From Flavobacterium micromati (GTDB taxonomy: Bacteria; Bacteroidota; Bacteroidia; Flavobacteriales; Flavobacteriaceae): a stretch of DNA of 64,000 nucleotides. The notes beneath the pieces are model-generated. The model did no database searches and was not told the DNA's origin. It saw only the letters and a list, made by a program, of their open reading frames with translations. Of this stretch, positions 50,913 through 59,758 are shown one piece after another. The position numbers and the translations under genes are program-made. The DNA lies in assembly GCF_900129585.1 (NCBI RefSeq), contig NZ_FQWF01000002.1, positions 124,001 to 188,000 on the forward strand. The letters are read 5' to 3'. The first letter of the stretch is position 1. Each line of letters begins with the position of its first letter.

Positions 50913-50943
50913 GCGATCCATAACCCCAAAGCCACGGGTTCAA
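50913..50943 (+). repeat. Third, decayed copy of the tRNA-Met 3' region
   Basis: GCGATCCATAACCCCAAAG and then CCACGGGTTCAA match attachment copy 2 at 25 of 31 positions; five of the six differences are transitions. After it the similarity ends, with no acceptor strand or terminator. Confidence 0.6.
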
Positions 50944-51564
50944 TTTTTAATCAGTACAAAGTTTTTCTTCATACAATCATTTCCAGTATTTTAAGTACCT
51001 ATTGCATTTGCATTCGCCCTTCCTATAAAACCAAACTATTTTAAACCAAAAATCTTTACTGGAAGAATTCTGAAAATATTAAATGATTTGTTTAACCAAA
51101 AAATCCCATTTGATGCTAATCGCTCCTATTGTTTAGAAGCTTAGCGTTTTTGGGCAAAGTTTGAAAACTGGAATTATCAATAAACGTATTGTCATAGAAC
51201 TGAAAAAAAAATCTCACGGAAAGACTTCTATGGGAAACCCAGTTCTTTACTAGTTTTGTCTTAAAAAAATATTCCACACCTTATACGTAATAAAAATGGT
51301 TTGTTAAAATTTGAAAATAAATAAAACAATAACGTTCTCAAGATTTTTGAAAATCAAAGTTTAGTTATAATTAAGTAGACAGTCGATTAAAAATTAAACG
51401 ATTTATAAAGATTAATGTCTTTTTGCATGAAAGTTCAGCACTGGCGTATTTAAAAGCCAGACCTTTAAATAAAAAAGAATTTCTAAAATTCATTATAAAA
51501 AAGTGTTTAGTATTAAATTGACACATTTAAATTTAAAAAACTACGAAATTTTCGTACTATCATC
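50944..51564. other. Non-coding stretch between the island and the histone-like gene
   Basis: About 620 AT-rich bases. A short inverted repeat CTGGC / GCCAG (51441-51445 and 51456-51460) was seen; no gene, tRNA or insertion sequence recognised. Confidence 0.35.
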
Positions 51565-51595
51565 TTTGAATATTGGTTTCATTTCAGTATTTTTG
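51565..51595 (+). promoter_or_regulatory. Promoter of the histone H1-like gene
   Basis: TTTG at 51565-51568, a 19-base spacer and TATTTTTG at 51588-51595, complete consensus, 22 bases before the start. Confidence 0.85.
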
Positions 51596-51616
51596 TTTTA
51601 ATAAATTAAAAAAAAT

Positions 51617-51793
51617 ATGAAAGATCTTATTGAAAAAATCAACGCTGAATTTGAAACATTTAAAACAGAAACTGTTTCATTGACAGAAAAAGGAGTTAAA
51701 GCTGCTGGAGCAAGAGCTCGTAAATCAACTTTAGAGCTTGAGAAAATGCTTAAAGAATTTAGAAAAGTTTCAATAGAAGAGGCAAAAAAATAA
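51617..51793 (+). CDS. Histone H1-like protein (Hc1-type)
   Basis: 58 residues: MKDLIEKINAEFETFKTETV, SLTEKGVKAAGARARKSTLE, LEKMLKEFRKVSIEEAKK. This is the short histone H1-like family found across Bacteroidota and related to chlamydial Hc1, with the conserved KAAGARARK core and the ending EFRKVSxxEAKK. It is predicted to bind DNA or be a nucleoid-associated helical protein. A strong promoter and terminator suggest high expression. Confidence 0.85.
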   Translation: MKDLIEKINAEFETFKTETVSLTEKGVKAAGARARKSTLELEKMLKEFRKVSIEEAKK

Positions 51794-51817
51794 TTTCCTG
51801 AAAAGCAATTTATATAT

Positions 51818-51850
51818 AAAGCTAACCATCTTGGTTGGCTTTATTTATTT
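51818..51850 (+). terminator. Terminator of the histone H1-like gene
   Basis: Eleven-base stem AAAGCTAACCA / TGGTTGGCTTT with loop TCT and T-rich tail. Confidence 0.82.
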
Positions 51851-51992
51851 TTACTCATTGAAATGGAAGTTGATTTTGGATACATCAAGTACCTCTATTC
51901 GTAGTTTCTAAAGTCGATTAATGTCCTAAAATTTATTTGGCTTTCATTCGTATTTAAAATGAATTCCGACTTTAATTTTACAATAATCAAAA

Positions 51993-52029
51993 CAAAAAAC
52001 CCCTAAAATCCGAAGATCTTGGGGTTTTT
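51993..52029 (-). terminator. Terminator of the OmpA/triple-barrel pair
   Basis: Outer stem AAAAACCCC / GGGGTTTTT with a partial inner hairpin; T run follows on the minus strand. Confidence 0.75.
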
Positions 52030-52071
52030 CTCTCTACAATTATAATTTAAAAAGCAGTTGCCTTCCATTAT

Positions 52072-53058
52072 CTATCGCACAATTATCGACATTTCAACAC
52101 GTCTTGCTTGCTCTGCTGTTGACTTTCGATCTTCACCTTTAAAAGAAGTTAGAATTCTACTTGCCTGTATTTTGTTGTTGATGAACGCTTTTTCAACAGA
52201 TTCTGCCCTTCGCATGGATAACTGCTTGTTGTAATTAACACTGCCTACAGGACTGGCCCAACCTTCAAGTAAAATTTTTGCTTCTGGATATTGAATCAAA
52301 ATTTGTGTTAGATCTTGCACATATTTTAAATACTCAGCCTCAAGCGATTCTGAATTGTTGGCAAAATACACTTGCTGCCTAAAATAAGTTCTGTTTTTAT
52401 CTGATGATCCACTTTTAATTTTGGAATTCATTTTTGATTCCAAACTATCCATTTGTCGTCTTACATCATTCAATCTAGAATTGACATTTTTTAATGAATC
52501 GGCTAAAGAACCATTATTACTAAGGCTAGTTCTTCCATTTTCAACAGCCTTCAAAGAATCAATTTTCCGCTGTAAGTCTTTAATTTTACTATTGTTTGAT
52601 GGAATAACTGTTGTTGCATTATTACCATTTGGATTATACATTGGGCTCGTAGCAGCATTACCAGGCATAATGATAGTCGAATTGTCTCTCGCCATAGAAG
52701 GAAATCTACTGTCTCGCGGACTTAAATTATCAATTCGCTGGTTTAAGTACCTAATTTCCCTCAGTAATTGTTCATTCGTAATGTTATACTGACCGTAATT
52801 CTCCGCAGGATAACGTTGTTGATAATTTGATCTTAACTCAGACAAATTTGATTTGTTTTGATTATTTTCTCTCTCTTTTAATTGAGAGCGTCTAGCATCC
52901 GCCACCGTGCTCAAAAAAGAGTTCAGTTCAGATTTTGTCATTACAATTTTACTCTTCGTAGGACTCTTTTCGCTTTGCGCAAAAAGAGCCATTGAAAATA
53001 ACATACATACAAAAAGTACTATTGTTTTTACTTTATCTAGCGTGTTTACTTCTAGCAT
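52072..53058 (-). CDS. OmpA family protein with C-terminal peptidoglycan-binding domain
   Basis: A 328-residue exported protein (signal at about 10-28, ending MALFAQ). The centre is low-complexity and coiled-coil (about 60-215). The OmpA-like domain is at about 225-328: VYFANNSESLEAEYLKYVQDL, ILLEGWASPVGSVNYNKQLSMRRAESV, and DRKSTAEQARRVEMSIIV, with the conserved NxxLSxxRAxxV pattern that holds the peptidoglycan-binding residues. It starts four bases after the stop of the triple-barrel gene, so the two are co-transcribed and may act together in the envelope. Confidence 0.88.
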   Translation of the reverse strand: MLEVNTLDKVKTIVLFVCMLFSMALFAQSEKSPTKSKIVMTKSELNSFLSTVADARRSQLKERENNQNKSNLSELRSNYQQRYPAENYGQYNITNEQLLREIRYLNQRIDNLSPRDSRFPSMARDNSTIIMPGNAATSPMYNPNGNNATTVIPSNNSKIKDLQRKIDSLKAVENGRTSLSNNGSLADSLKNVNSRLNDVRRQMDSLESKMNSKIKSGSSDKNRTYFRQQVYFANNSESLEAEYLKYVQDLTQILIQYPEAKILLEGWASPVGSVNYNKQLSMRRAESVEKAFINNKIQASRILTSFKGEDRKSTAEQARRVEMSIIVR

Positions 53059-53062
53059 CCTA

Positions 53063-55345
53063 TTAAAATTTTAGTTTATAGCCTATAGATATTCTGTGTA
53101 TATCAACAAAATTGTGCGCTGTATAATCAGCAAACAACTTACCACCAAATACATTAAATGTTGTACCTAAAACTAAGTTAGGAGCAAAAGTACTTTCACC
53201 AGCAACATCATTGTATCCAAGTCCTAATCCAGCGTAAGGCTCTAAAATAACGCCCGCGTCAACTTTAAAAGGTAAAACTACGTTTGCGTTTACTCCAAAT
53301 CCAGTATTTTTGCCTGGCGCTAAATATAAGTCGGGCATGAATTTAAACGGAGAATTGGTAAAGGCATAATTGCCTCTTAAACCTACAATCATTGCGACAT
53401 CGCTAGCTATTGCAACACCTGTGAACACTGATAATCCTTCATTAACTACCCATCCAGCCGCCATTCCTTGATTAGCAGTATCAGTTTTAACCACGGTATT
53501 TCCATCCACATCAGTTGTTACACTAGTTTGTGCAGGTTGAATCATTTGTGGAGCTACCGGTGCGGTTTGACCTGATGATATTACAACAGTTTTATCTTCA
53601 TTTTGCGCTTGTGGAGCATTATTTAAATTATCAATCCTATCAGTATTTCTATCTATTTTTTTATCTAGTTCGTTTAATTTATCAAGAATTTTTTGTGAAG
53701 CATCTTCTTGACGATCTGGTGAAAGATTTTGTCTATAAGTTCCCGTATTAATTTGTAGTAACAAACTTTCTAAACGATCCATACGATCCTCGATAGATTG
53801 TGGTTTACGAGATTCCTCATCAACACCTTGTATAACTTTTTCAATTAACTCTTCTAATTCTTTAGGAGTCATTTCTACTCGTGATTCAAGTTTTTCCGCT
53901 TTTACTGTTGAGGTAGATTCCTGACCATCATTCAATTTGCGATCTAAATCTTTTTTCTCCTCTATAATTTCAACCGCTTTTTTAGTGTCATTATTTTTAT
54001 ACGCCTCAGATAATTCAGACTGTAATTGATCTATTCGATCTTGATACACCTGCGTTCTATCATCTACTCTTCGATCTACTGTATTCTGCAGAATTTGATC
54101 AGTATCAGCGGCTCTTTTTCCTAATTGAAAACGAAGCCCAACGCTGTACATTGCATGCTGTCTAAGCTCATCTGGAGAGATAGTATTTTGAAGATCGTCT
54201 CCATCGCGTCTAGAAGTAAACATTAAATTAGCATCACCAAATGCCTCAAGATTTCTACCAAGAGGGACATTCAAGCCTAGACCACCTTTTGCAAAATACC
54301 CAGAAGCGGCTGCCGTTAATCCATTTTTACCTGTATAACTATTTTGATTAACATTTAAATATCCTCCACCTACGCTTATGTAAGGAACTAAACCACGGGA
54401 AACATTCAGTTTAGCAATAAAGTCTCCACCATACATTGCCACATCATCAAAATCAAATGATATTTTTTCATTTTGTGTAGCTTGGTAAAAATAACCTCTT
54501 ACACCGATGTAATTATTTAGATCAAAACCTACTTTTCCTCCCAGAAAGTAAGAGTCACGTAAATTACTAGCATTATCAAAGTTCACATAAGCTCCAGATG
54601 GTTCAAAAATTAATTTAAATCCACCCAAACCACCAGAAAATTTATTTCTATAAGCCCGATCTAATGCACTTAATTCTTCTGGAGCGCGACCGCCAAGATA
54701 TAGTTGTAAACCAGCTAAAACTGACCAATTGTACATTCTAGAATTATTGTTGTCATTTAACCAATCTTCAATATCACTTTGATCTTGGCCATCTTGAAAT
54801 AAGACTGAAGCAGGATTCATATTAAAAACTGTGTTTTTAGCTTCTAAATTTAAAAACAAACGGGTACCAAGCTTAATTTGTGTACCTAATCCTAAACCAA
54901 CATAAATTTGCTCTGATTTTTGCTCATTTGATGGCGCATTAGCAGCAGCAATATCTACCTTTAATTTTTGCACACCCGCACCTAAGGTTATATAAGGTAC
55001 AAAAGTACCGCGTGTTGGAATATTAGCTTTGAATTCTCCACCAATACGTTCAATGTCTACGCTTCTAGAATTAAAATTATTGACAAAATCATCTGAAAAT
55101 ACGTTAAAACCATCTACTGTATTCTTTAGATCTGCTGATCTCTCGTAAATACCCCGAAGTTCAATTGCTTCACCAAATCCAAAACCCACTCTACCACCAT
55201 ACATAACACCATCTTCAATTGCAGTGTTTTTGTCAAACCAATTATAACTCGCTGTAGGCTGAAGCGTTACTGTCACATCTTTCATTTGCGCCTGTACATT
55301 TGCTCCAAGAAAAGCGAAAGTACAAATTGTAAAAATTTTCTTCAT
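53063..55345 (-). CDS. Outer membrane protein with three barrel-like domains and a coiled coil
   Basis: 760 residues from ATG 55345, chosen because it starts the signal peptide MKKIFTICTFAFLGANVQAQ. Two similar barrel-like segments lie at about 25-220 and 240-420; both open with a tyrosine strand, a Gly-Gly-x-Val-Gly-Phe strand and I-x-x-R-G-x-Y (AIELRGIYERS; YIGVRGYFYQAT), so they look duplicated. A charged coiled coil (about 425-600) and a Thr/Gln-rich linker follow, then a third barrel-like C-terminal part (about 630-760) ending RISIGYKLKF. No family is confidently recognised. It precedes the OmpA gene. Confidence 0.7.
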   Translation of the reverse strand: MKKIFTICTFAFLGANVQAQMKDVTVTLQPTASYNWFDKNTAIEDGVMYGGRVGFGFGEAIELRGIYERSADLKNTVDGFNVFSDDFVNNFNSRSVDIERIGGEFKANIPTRGTFVPYITLGAGVQKLKVDIAAANAPSNEQKSEQIYVGLGLGTQIKLGTRLFLNLEAKNTVFNMNPASVLFQDGQDQSDIEDWLNDNNNSRMYNWSVLAGLQLYLGGRAPEELSALDRAYRNKFSGGLGGFKLIFEPSGAYVNFDNASNLRDSYFLGGKVGFDLNNYIGVRGYFYQATQNEKISFDFDDVAMYGGDFIAKLNVSRGLVPYISVGGGYLNVNQNSYTGKNGLTAAASGYFAKGGLGLNVPLGRNLEAFGDANLMFTSRRDGDDLQNTISPDELRQHAMYSVGLRFQLGKRAADTDQILQNTVDRRVDDRTQVYQDRIDQLQSELSEAYKNNDTKKAVEIIEEKKDLDRKLNDGQESTSTVKAEKLESRVEMTPKELEELIEKVIQGVDEESRKPQSIEDRMDRLESLLLQINTGTYRQNLSPDRQEDASQKILDKLNELDKKIDRNTDRIDNLNNAPQAQNEDKTVVISSGQTAPVAPQMIQPAQTSVTTDVDGNTVVKTDTANQGMAAGWVVNEGLSVFTGVAIASDVAMIVGLRGNYAFTNSPFKFMPDLYLAPGKNTGFGVNANVVLPFKVDAGVILEPYAGLGLGYNDVAGESTFAPNLVLGTTFNVFGGKLFADYTAHNFVDIHRISIGYKLKF

Positions 55346-55907
55346 ATCATTAAAATTTATATTAATAAAATTGTACCTCATTAATTCCTTATCTTTTTAG
55401 TTTAAGATTAACAAGCTTACAGCTAAAACAAATAATTCATTTTCGTACTAATTATTTTTTTTTAGAGACCAAATTTCTATTTATAACCTGGAAATGAAAA
55501 TAAGATTAAACGTAGAGTTAAATTTTTTTCCACTTTATATTGAAAATGCGAAAAAAGGATTTTAATAACAACACTTCATCAGGCATTCTCTACTATAATT
55601 ATAATTTTGGAAGAAAAAAAATTAGTTAATTTATTGATTTTGCTATGGTACAAAGATAAATCAAGTAATATCCTAGTTTTTTATAGGATTCAAGAAGATA
55701 CTTATACAATTTACTTATGAAAACTTTATGATTTAAACTGCAACTTAATCGATCGTCTTTAGTGATGTAAGGGAAGAAAAGTGATTCTAATTAACTAAGA
55801 ACCTTAAAATAATGCCTATTCCAGTTAAGAATTTATATAAAGTATTTATGGTTGGATAAAATTATTGACAATAACAATTTACTATAATCACATTTAAAAC
55901 CATCAAG
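55346..55907. other. Intergenic region upstream of the triple-barrel gene
   Basis: About 560 AT-rich bases without a credible open frame. It should hold the promoter of the triple-barrel/OmpA pair, but no exact TAnnTTTG box with a TTTG partner was found. Confidence 0.35.
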
Positions 55908-56129
55908 ATAAAAAAATAGTAACAATCGTACCAATTGGATTTTTTAGTGTTGCTGTAAGTGCGCATGAGTTTAAAGCTGTAGTAAAGGATAAAACCAAGA
56001 TTAGAATCTTGTTGTGCAAAAAAAGATAGCAAGTCAAAGGCGATGACGGCTGACGAAGTAGCTAGGTGTCAAGCTCAAAGCAAATCAGACGGAAAAAAAT
56101 GCGAAACAGGATCAGGTAAAAAATGTTAG
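55908..56129 (+). pseudogene. Decayed small secreted Cys-containing protein
   Basis: One frame reads KKIVTIVPIGFFSVAVSAHEF and continues KAVVKDKTKIRILLCKKR, resembling a signal peptide plus short mature segment, but its expected ATG has become ATA with one base missing. A second frame from ATG 56043 reads MTADEVARCQAQSKSDGKKC and ETGSGKKC to TAG 56129. Together they look like one short exported Cys/Lys-rich protein broken by frameshifts. The terminator just downstream remains perfect. The exact family is not recognised. Confidence 0.5.
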
Positions 56130-56157
56130 TTTAGAATATTCAAGGATCTTAAAATAC

Positions 56158-56190
56158 AAATGCCGCTGAAATATCAGCGGCATTTTTCTT
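56158..56190 (+). terminator. Terminator downstream of the decayed Cys-rich gene
   Basis: Twelve-base stem AAATGCCGCTGA / TCAGCGGCATTT with a four-base loop, then TTCTTT. Confidence 0.87.
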
Positions 56191-56366
56191 TATAAATTTA
56201 TGTAATATTAAAAAAATAATTATCGGAATAATGCAAAACATAATTGTTTTTAAATGATTCCGAATTTTAACCCCGACTGGGCTTAACTAACTTAATGCTC
56301 TTAATGGTTTAGGAAAATCTATTAGTTGGAATAGCTAGATTTTTACCAAATTGTAAATGATGCAAA

Positions 56367-56819
56367 TTACTTGATTCTAACACTCCACTCAAAATCCATT
56401 TCAGAAACTTGAATTCCTTTTTCATCAGTTGCAATAGACTTCATCCAGAAGGTTTGCCCTTCTCCTGTTGCGATTGTTTCTTCAATTGCTTTTTCAATAA
56501 GATGACCATCGTTACAAACAAATGTTATTCTTCCAGTTGCCTTTTTTGTAAAATTGCTTTTATTATTAGCAACCAACATTGATATTTTTCTACCGCTCTT
56601 TTGAATTTGGAACATCACTAACGCGCCAGTTGATAGCTCAGCAGCCATTGCTTGCACTGCAAAATACATTGAGTTGAAAGGATTTTGATTGATCCAGCGG
56701 TGTTTGACAGATACTGCGCATTTATTTTCATCGATTGCTTTTACACGAACTCCGCAAATAAATGCGGACGGCAATTTAAATAATAGAAATTGATTGAGTT
56801 TAGACGCTGTAAGTTTCAT
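56367..56819 (-). CDS. DUF4442 (hotdog-fold, thioesterase-like) protein
   Basis: 150 residues, soluble. PSAFICGVRVKAIDENKCAVSVKHRW and NPFNSMYFAVQAMAAELSTG are the DUF4442 hallmarks and fit a hotdog fold, the fold of acyl-CoA thioesterases; the helix with AMAAELSTG lines the active cleft in related enzymes. The substrate is unknown. It is monocistronic. Confidence 0.85.
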   Translation of the reverse strand: MKLTASKLNQFLLFKLPSAFICGVRVKAIDENKCAVSVKHRWINQNPFNSMYFAVQAMAAELSTGALVMFQIQKSGRKISMLVANNKSNFTKKATGRITFVCNDGHLIEKAIEETIATGEGQTFWMKSIATDEKGIQVSEMDFEWSVRIK

Positions 56820-57013
56820 TATCAGTAGATTTTTTGCTAAAATACAAAATAATACTATGCATACATAATAATATAATATGTTAAAAATAAGTTAATTTAT
56901 AGTACTATGCGAAACAAGATACTGTCTTTTAAATATATATTTGCATAAGAAATTACTAGGTAAGCTATCAGGAATTTAATACTACGTTTCAATCATCATT
57001 AAAAATCAAAAAA

Positions 57014-57469
57014 ATGGAATCAACAACTGAAAAAAACATCGCTACTTTTACTCATTTGAGTACATTAACTCAATATTTTATCCCGTTTGGGAATTATATT
57101 TTTCCCATAATTTTATGGAGCACTAAAAAAGAGCAGTCGGAATTTGTGGATCATCACGGTAAACAAGTGCTCAATTTTCAATTGAGTTTATTACTTTATT
57201 CTCTCGTATTACTTATGATTGCAATTCCTTCTTTTCTAATTTCGGTATTTAATAATATGTCATTAAACGCTTTGATAAACGATCACGATTTAAATATATC
57301 TAATTTTAATTTTGAAGGTAATATTATTCTGCTAACACTGGGATTACTTTGCATATTGCTTTTTGGGTTTTTGAAAGTGGCTGAGTTTTTTCTAATCATT
57401 TACGCTTCTGTAAAAACCTCAAACGGCGAAAAATACCAATATCCAATTACGATTTCTTTTATAAAATAG
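57014..57469 (+). CDS. DUF4870 family membrane protein
   Basis: 151 residues beginning MESTTEKNIATFTHLSTLTQYFIPFGNYIFPIILW, then DHHGKQVLNFQLSLLLYSL, the DUF4870 signature, with three hydrophobic segments (about 18-38, 58-82 and 105-135). The function is unknown. It lies just upstream of the PadR-PspC-GIN operon, separated by the hairpin repeat, and in other flavobacteria it often neighbours these genes, so a shared envelope-related role is plausible. Confidence 0.85.
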   Translation: MESTTEKNIATFTHLSTLTQYFIPFGNYIFPIILWSTKKEQSEFVDHHGKQVLNFQLSLLLYSLVLLMIAIPSFLISVFNNMSLNALINDHDLNISNFNFEGNIILLTLGLLCILLFGFLKVAEFFLIIYASVKTSNGEKYQYPITISFIK

Positions 57470-57517
57470 ATAAAAATCACAATTAAGAAAATAGACGTCA
57501 TTATCCAGTAAATACCC

Positions 57518-57596
57518 TAGCCCTGATTGAAATGAAAATCCTTTTTTCTCGCTGCGGCGAAAAAAAAGATTGTAATGGAAAGCGGGAAATAGCTCC
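57518..57596. repeat. Flavobacterial hairpin repeat, copy 2
   Basis: Starts TAGCCCTGA and ends GCGGGAAATAGCTCC, the same ends as the copy at 16906-16994. The central hairpin CTTTTTTCTCGC / GCGAAAAAAAAG has one mismatch and a different sequence from that in copy 1. Confidence 0.7.
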
Positions 57597-57693
57597 AAAA
57601 AAAGAATCAAGTCATCATCAAGCCAGATAATCGAGCTGGCAAATCAATCAAAAAATGAACAGTTTAATCAACTAAAAAACAAAAAATTGAATT

Positions 57694-58026
57694 ATGAACA
57701 TTGAAAACACAAAAGCTCAAATGCGCAAAGGTGTTCTCGAGTTTTGCATCCTATCGGTATTGAAAGAGAAAGATGCATACACATCGGAAATATTAGACAC
57801 TTTAAAAAACGCAAAATTGTTAGTCGTGGAAGGAACGATTTATCCATTGCTAACCCGACTCAAAAACGACGGTTTACTCAGCTATCGCTGGGAAGAATCA
57901 ACTTCAGGACCACCTAGAAAATATTACGGTCTCACTGAAATAGGACAAACATTTTTAAACGAACTAGATAGTACTTGGACTGAATTATCCGATGCTGTAA
58001 ACCTTATAACCAACCAAAAACAATAG
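57694..58026 (+). CDS. PadR family transcriptional regulator
   Basis: A 110-residue winged-helix protein: MRKGVLEFCILSVLKEKDAYTSEIL, the recognition region LLVVEGTIYPLLTRLKNDGLLSYRWEESTSGPPRKYYGLTEIG and a short dimerisation helix. This is the short PadR class. The PspC gene begins two bases after its stop. It probably represses the operon and responds to envelope stress or a ligand, by analogy with other PadR-PspC loci. Confidence 0.92.
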   Translation: MNIENTKAQMRKGVLEFCILSVLKEKDAYTSEILDTLKNAKLLVVEGTIYPLLTRLKNDGLLSYRWEESTSGPPRKYYGLTEIGQTFLNELDSTWTELSDAVNLITNQKQ

Positions 58027-58028
58027 TC

Positions 58029-59756
58029 ATGAACAAAACTGTAAATATAAACATAGGCGGAATGTTTTTTCATATTGATGAAGATGCATACCAAAAATTA
58101 ACCCGCTATTTTGATGCTATAAAACGCTCTTTGTCCAACTCATCTGGGCATGACGAAATCATTAAAGACATTGAAATGCGCGTTTCGGAATTATTGCACG
58201 AGAAGCAATTGAGTGATAAACACGTAATAGGTTTGAAAGATGTTGATGAAGTTATTGCGGTAATGGGACAACCAGAAGATTACATTATTGAAGATAATAA
58301 TGCTGCAGAACCTCATTACAGCTCAACTTCAAGAAGGACTAAAAAACTATATCGAGATAAGGAAAAAGGTATGATTGGTGGTGTATCATCCGGTTTAGGA
58401 TATTATTTTGGGATTGATGCGGTGTGGATTAGGATTGTCCTGATTCTATTAGTTTTTGCTGGTTTCGGAACAGGAATTTTAGCGTATATCATACTTTGGA
58501 TTGTCACTCCAGAAGCCATCACTACATCAGAAAAACTGGAAATGACGGGAGAACCCGTCACGATTTCGAATATCGAAAAAAAAGTAAGAGCCGAATTTGA
58601 TACTGTTTCTGATAAATTCAAAAATGTGGATTATGACAAATACGGAAACCAAATAAAGACGGGTGCTGAGAAATTTGGAAGCTCGTTCAGTGATTTTATA
58701 ATGACTGTTTTTAAAATTTTCGCGAAATTCTTAGGGGTGATTTTAATTTTTACGGGTATTGCCACTTTAGTTTCCCTTTTAATTGCTGTTTTCACTGTGG
58801 GATCCTCTGATTTTATTAATGTTCCATGGCAAAATTTTATAGAAGCAGGAAATTTTACTGATTATCCTATTTGGGCCTTTGGACTTTTAATGTTCTTTGC
58901 CATTGGAATACCTTTCTTTTTTCTAACAATATTAGGTTTTAAATTACTTGCACCCAATATAAAATCAGTTGGAAATATTGTAAAATATACCTTGCTTGCG
59001 CTATGGCTTATCGCAGTATCTCTAGCAATATCTATTGGAATTAAACAAGCTAGTGCGTTTACAGTTGATGGTAGAATGGTCAAAAAAGAAACAATTAACA
59101 TAAATCCTACTGACACACTTTTTATTAAATTTATACACAATGATTATTTTGCCAAAAATTTGGACGATCGCAATGATTTTATGGTCACTCAAGATTCCAC
59201 AGGCACAGATATTATCTACTCAAATGAAGTAAGTTTAAAAATCGAAAGAACAGATGAAAAATCACCTTATATCCAAATCGAAAAACAAGCAAAAGGAAAA
59301 TCATTATCAGAAGCTAAGAAGAGAGCCGAGCAAATAAAATACGGTTATAGAATTGAGGGTAGTCGATTAATTTTTGACAATTATTTAATAACTGATTTAA
59401 AAAACAAATACCGAGATCAAGAAATTGAAATCATATTATTTTTACCAAAAGGTACTCTGGTTAAACCAGACGATTCCATGCAAAATTACAATCGAACTGA
59501 TAGCGATTACCTTATATGGAATCCGGGATCTAGCAATGAGGTTTTTAGAGTTGAAGACAACATAATGAGGTGTACAAACTGTGTGACTGATGAAAACAAG
59601 CAAAACAATAGTAATGAAGCTGCGGATAGCACACAAACTTCCATCACAATAGATGAAAATGGAGTTTCTATAAAAGGGGACACTATTATTGAATCTAAGA
59701 AAAAATTCAAGGGACTGACTATAAACAAAGATGGAATAATAATTAAAACCAATTAG
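58029..59756 (+). CDS. PspC domain membrane protein
   Basis: A 575-residue protein. Residues 1-90 are a soluble N-terminal domain beginning NKTVNINIGGMFFHIDEDAYQKL. The PspC domain follows at about 100-160 (RDKEKGMIGGVSSGLGYYFGIDAVWIRIVLILLVF). Further helices lie at about 230-345 and a large C-terminal part (about 350-575) is likely extracytoplasmic. PspC proteins take part in phage-shock envelope-stress responses. It lies between PadR and a GIN-domain lipoprotein, with gaps of only two bases on each side. Confidence 0.9.
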   Translation: MNKTVNINIGGMFFHIDEDAYQKLTRYFDAIKRSLSNSSGHDEIIKDIEMRVSELLHEKQLSDKHVIGLKDVDEVIAVMGQPEDYIIEDNNAAEPHYSSTSRRTKKLYRDKEKGMIGGVSSGLGYYFGIDAVWIRIVLILLVFAGFGTGILAYIILWIVTPEAITTSEKLEMTGEPVTISNIEKKVRAEFDTVSDKFKNVDYDKYGNQIKTGAEKFGSSFSDFIMTVFKIFAKFLGVILIFTGIATLVSLLIAVFTVGSSDFINVPWQNFIEAGNFTDYPIWAFGLLMFFAIGIPFFFLTILGFKLLAPNIKSVGNIVKYTLLALWLIAVSLAISIGIKQASAFTVDGRMVKKETININPTDTLFIKFIHNDYFAKNLDDRNDFMVTQDSTGTDIIYSNEVSLKIERTDEKSPYIQIEKQAKGKSLSEAKKRAEQIKYGYRIEGSRLIFDNYLITDLKNKYRDQEIEIILFLPKGTLVKPDDSMQNYNRTDSDYLIWNPGSSNEVFRVEDNIMRCTNCVTDENKQNNSNEAADSTQTSITIDENGVSIKGDTIIESKKKFKGLTINKDGIIIKTN

Positions 59757-59758
59757 TT

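Noticed and set aside
50913..50947. Third functional tRNA
   Set aside because: Only 31 bases with six changes and neither acceptor strand; it is a decayed fragment.
46996..51000. Toxin-antitoxin call for the Fic locus
   Set aside because: No small antitoxin gene (FicA type) lies next to Fic, and the inhibitory motif is within the protein itself.
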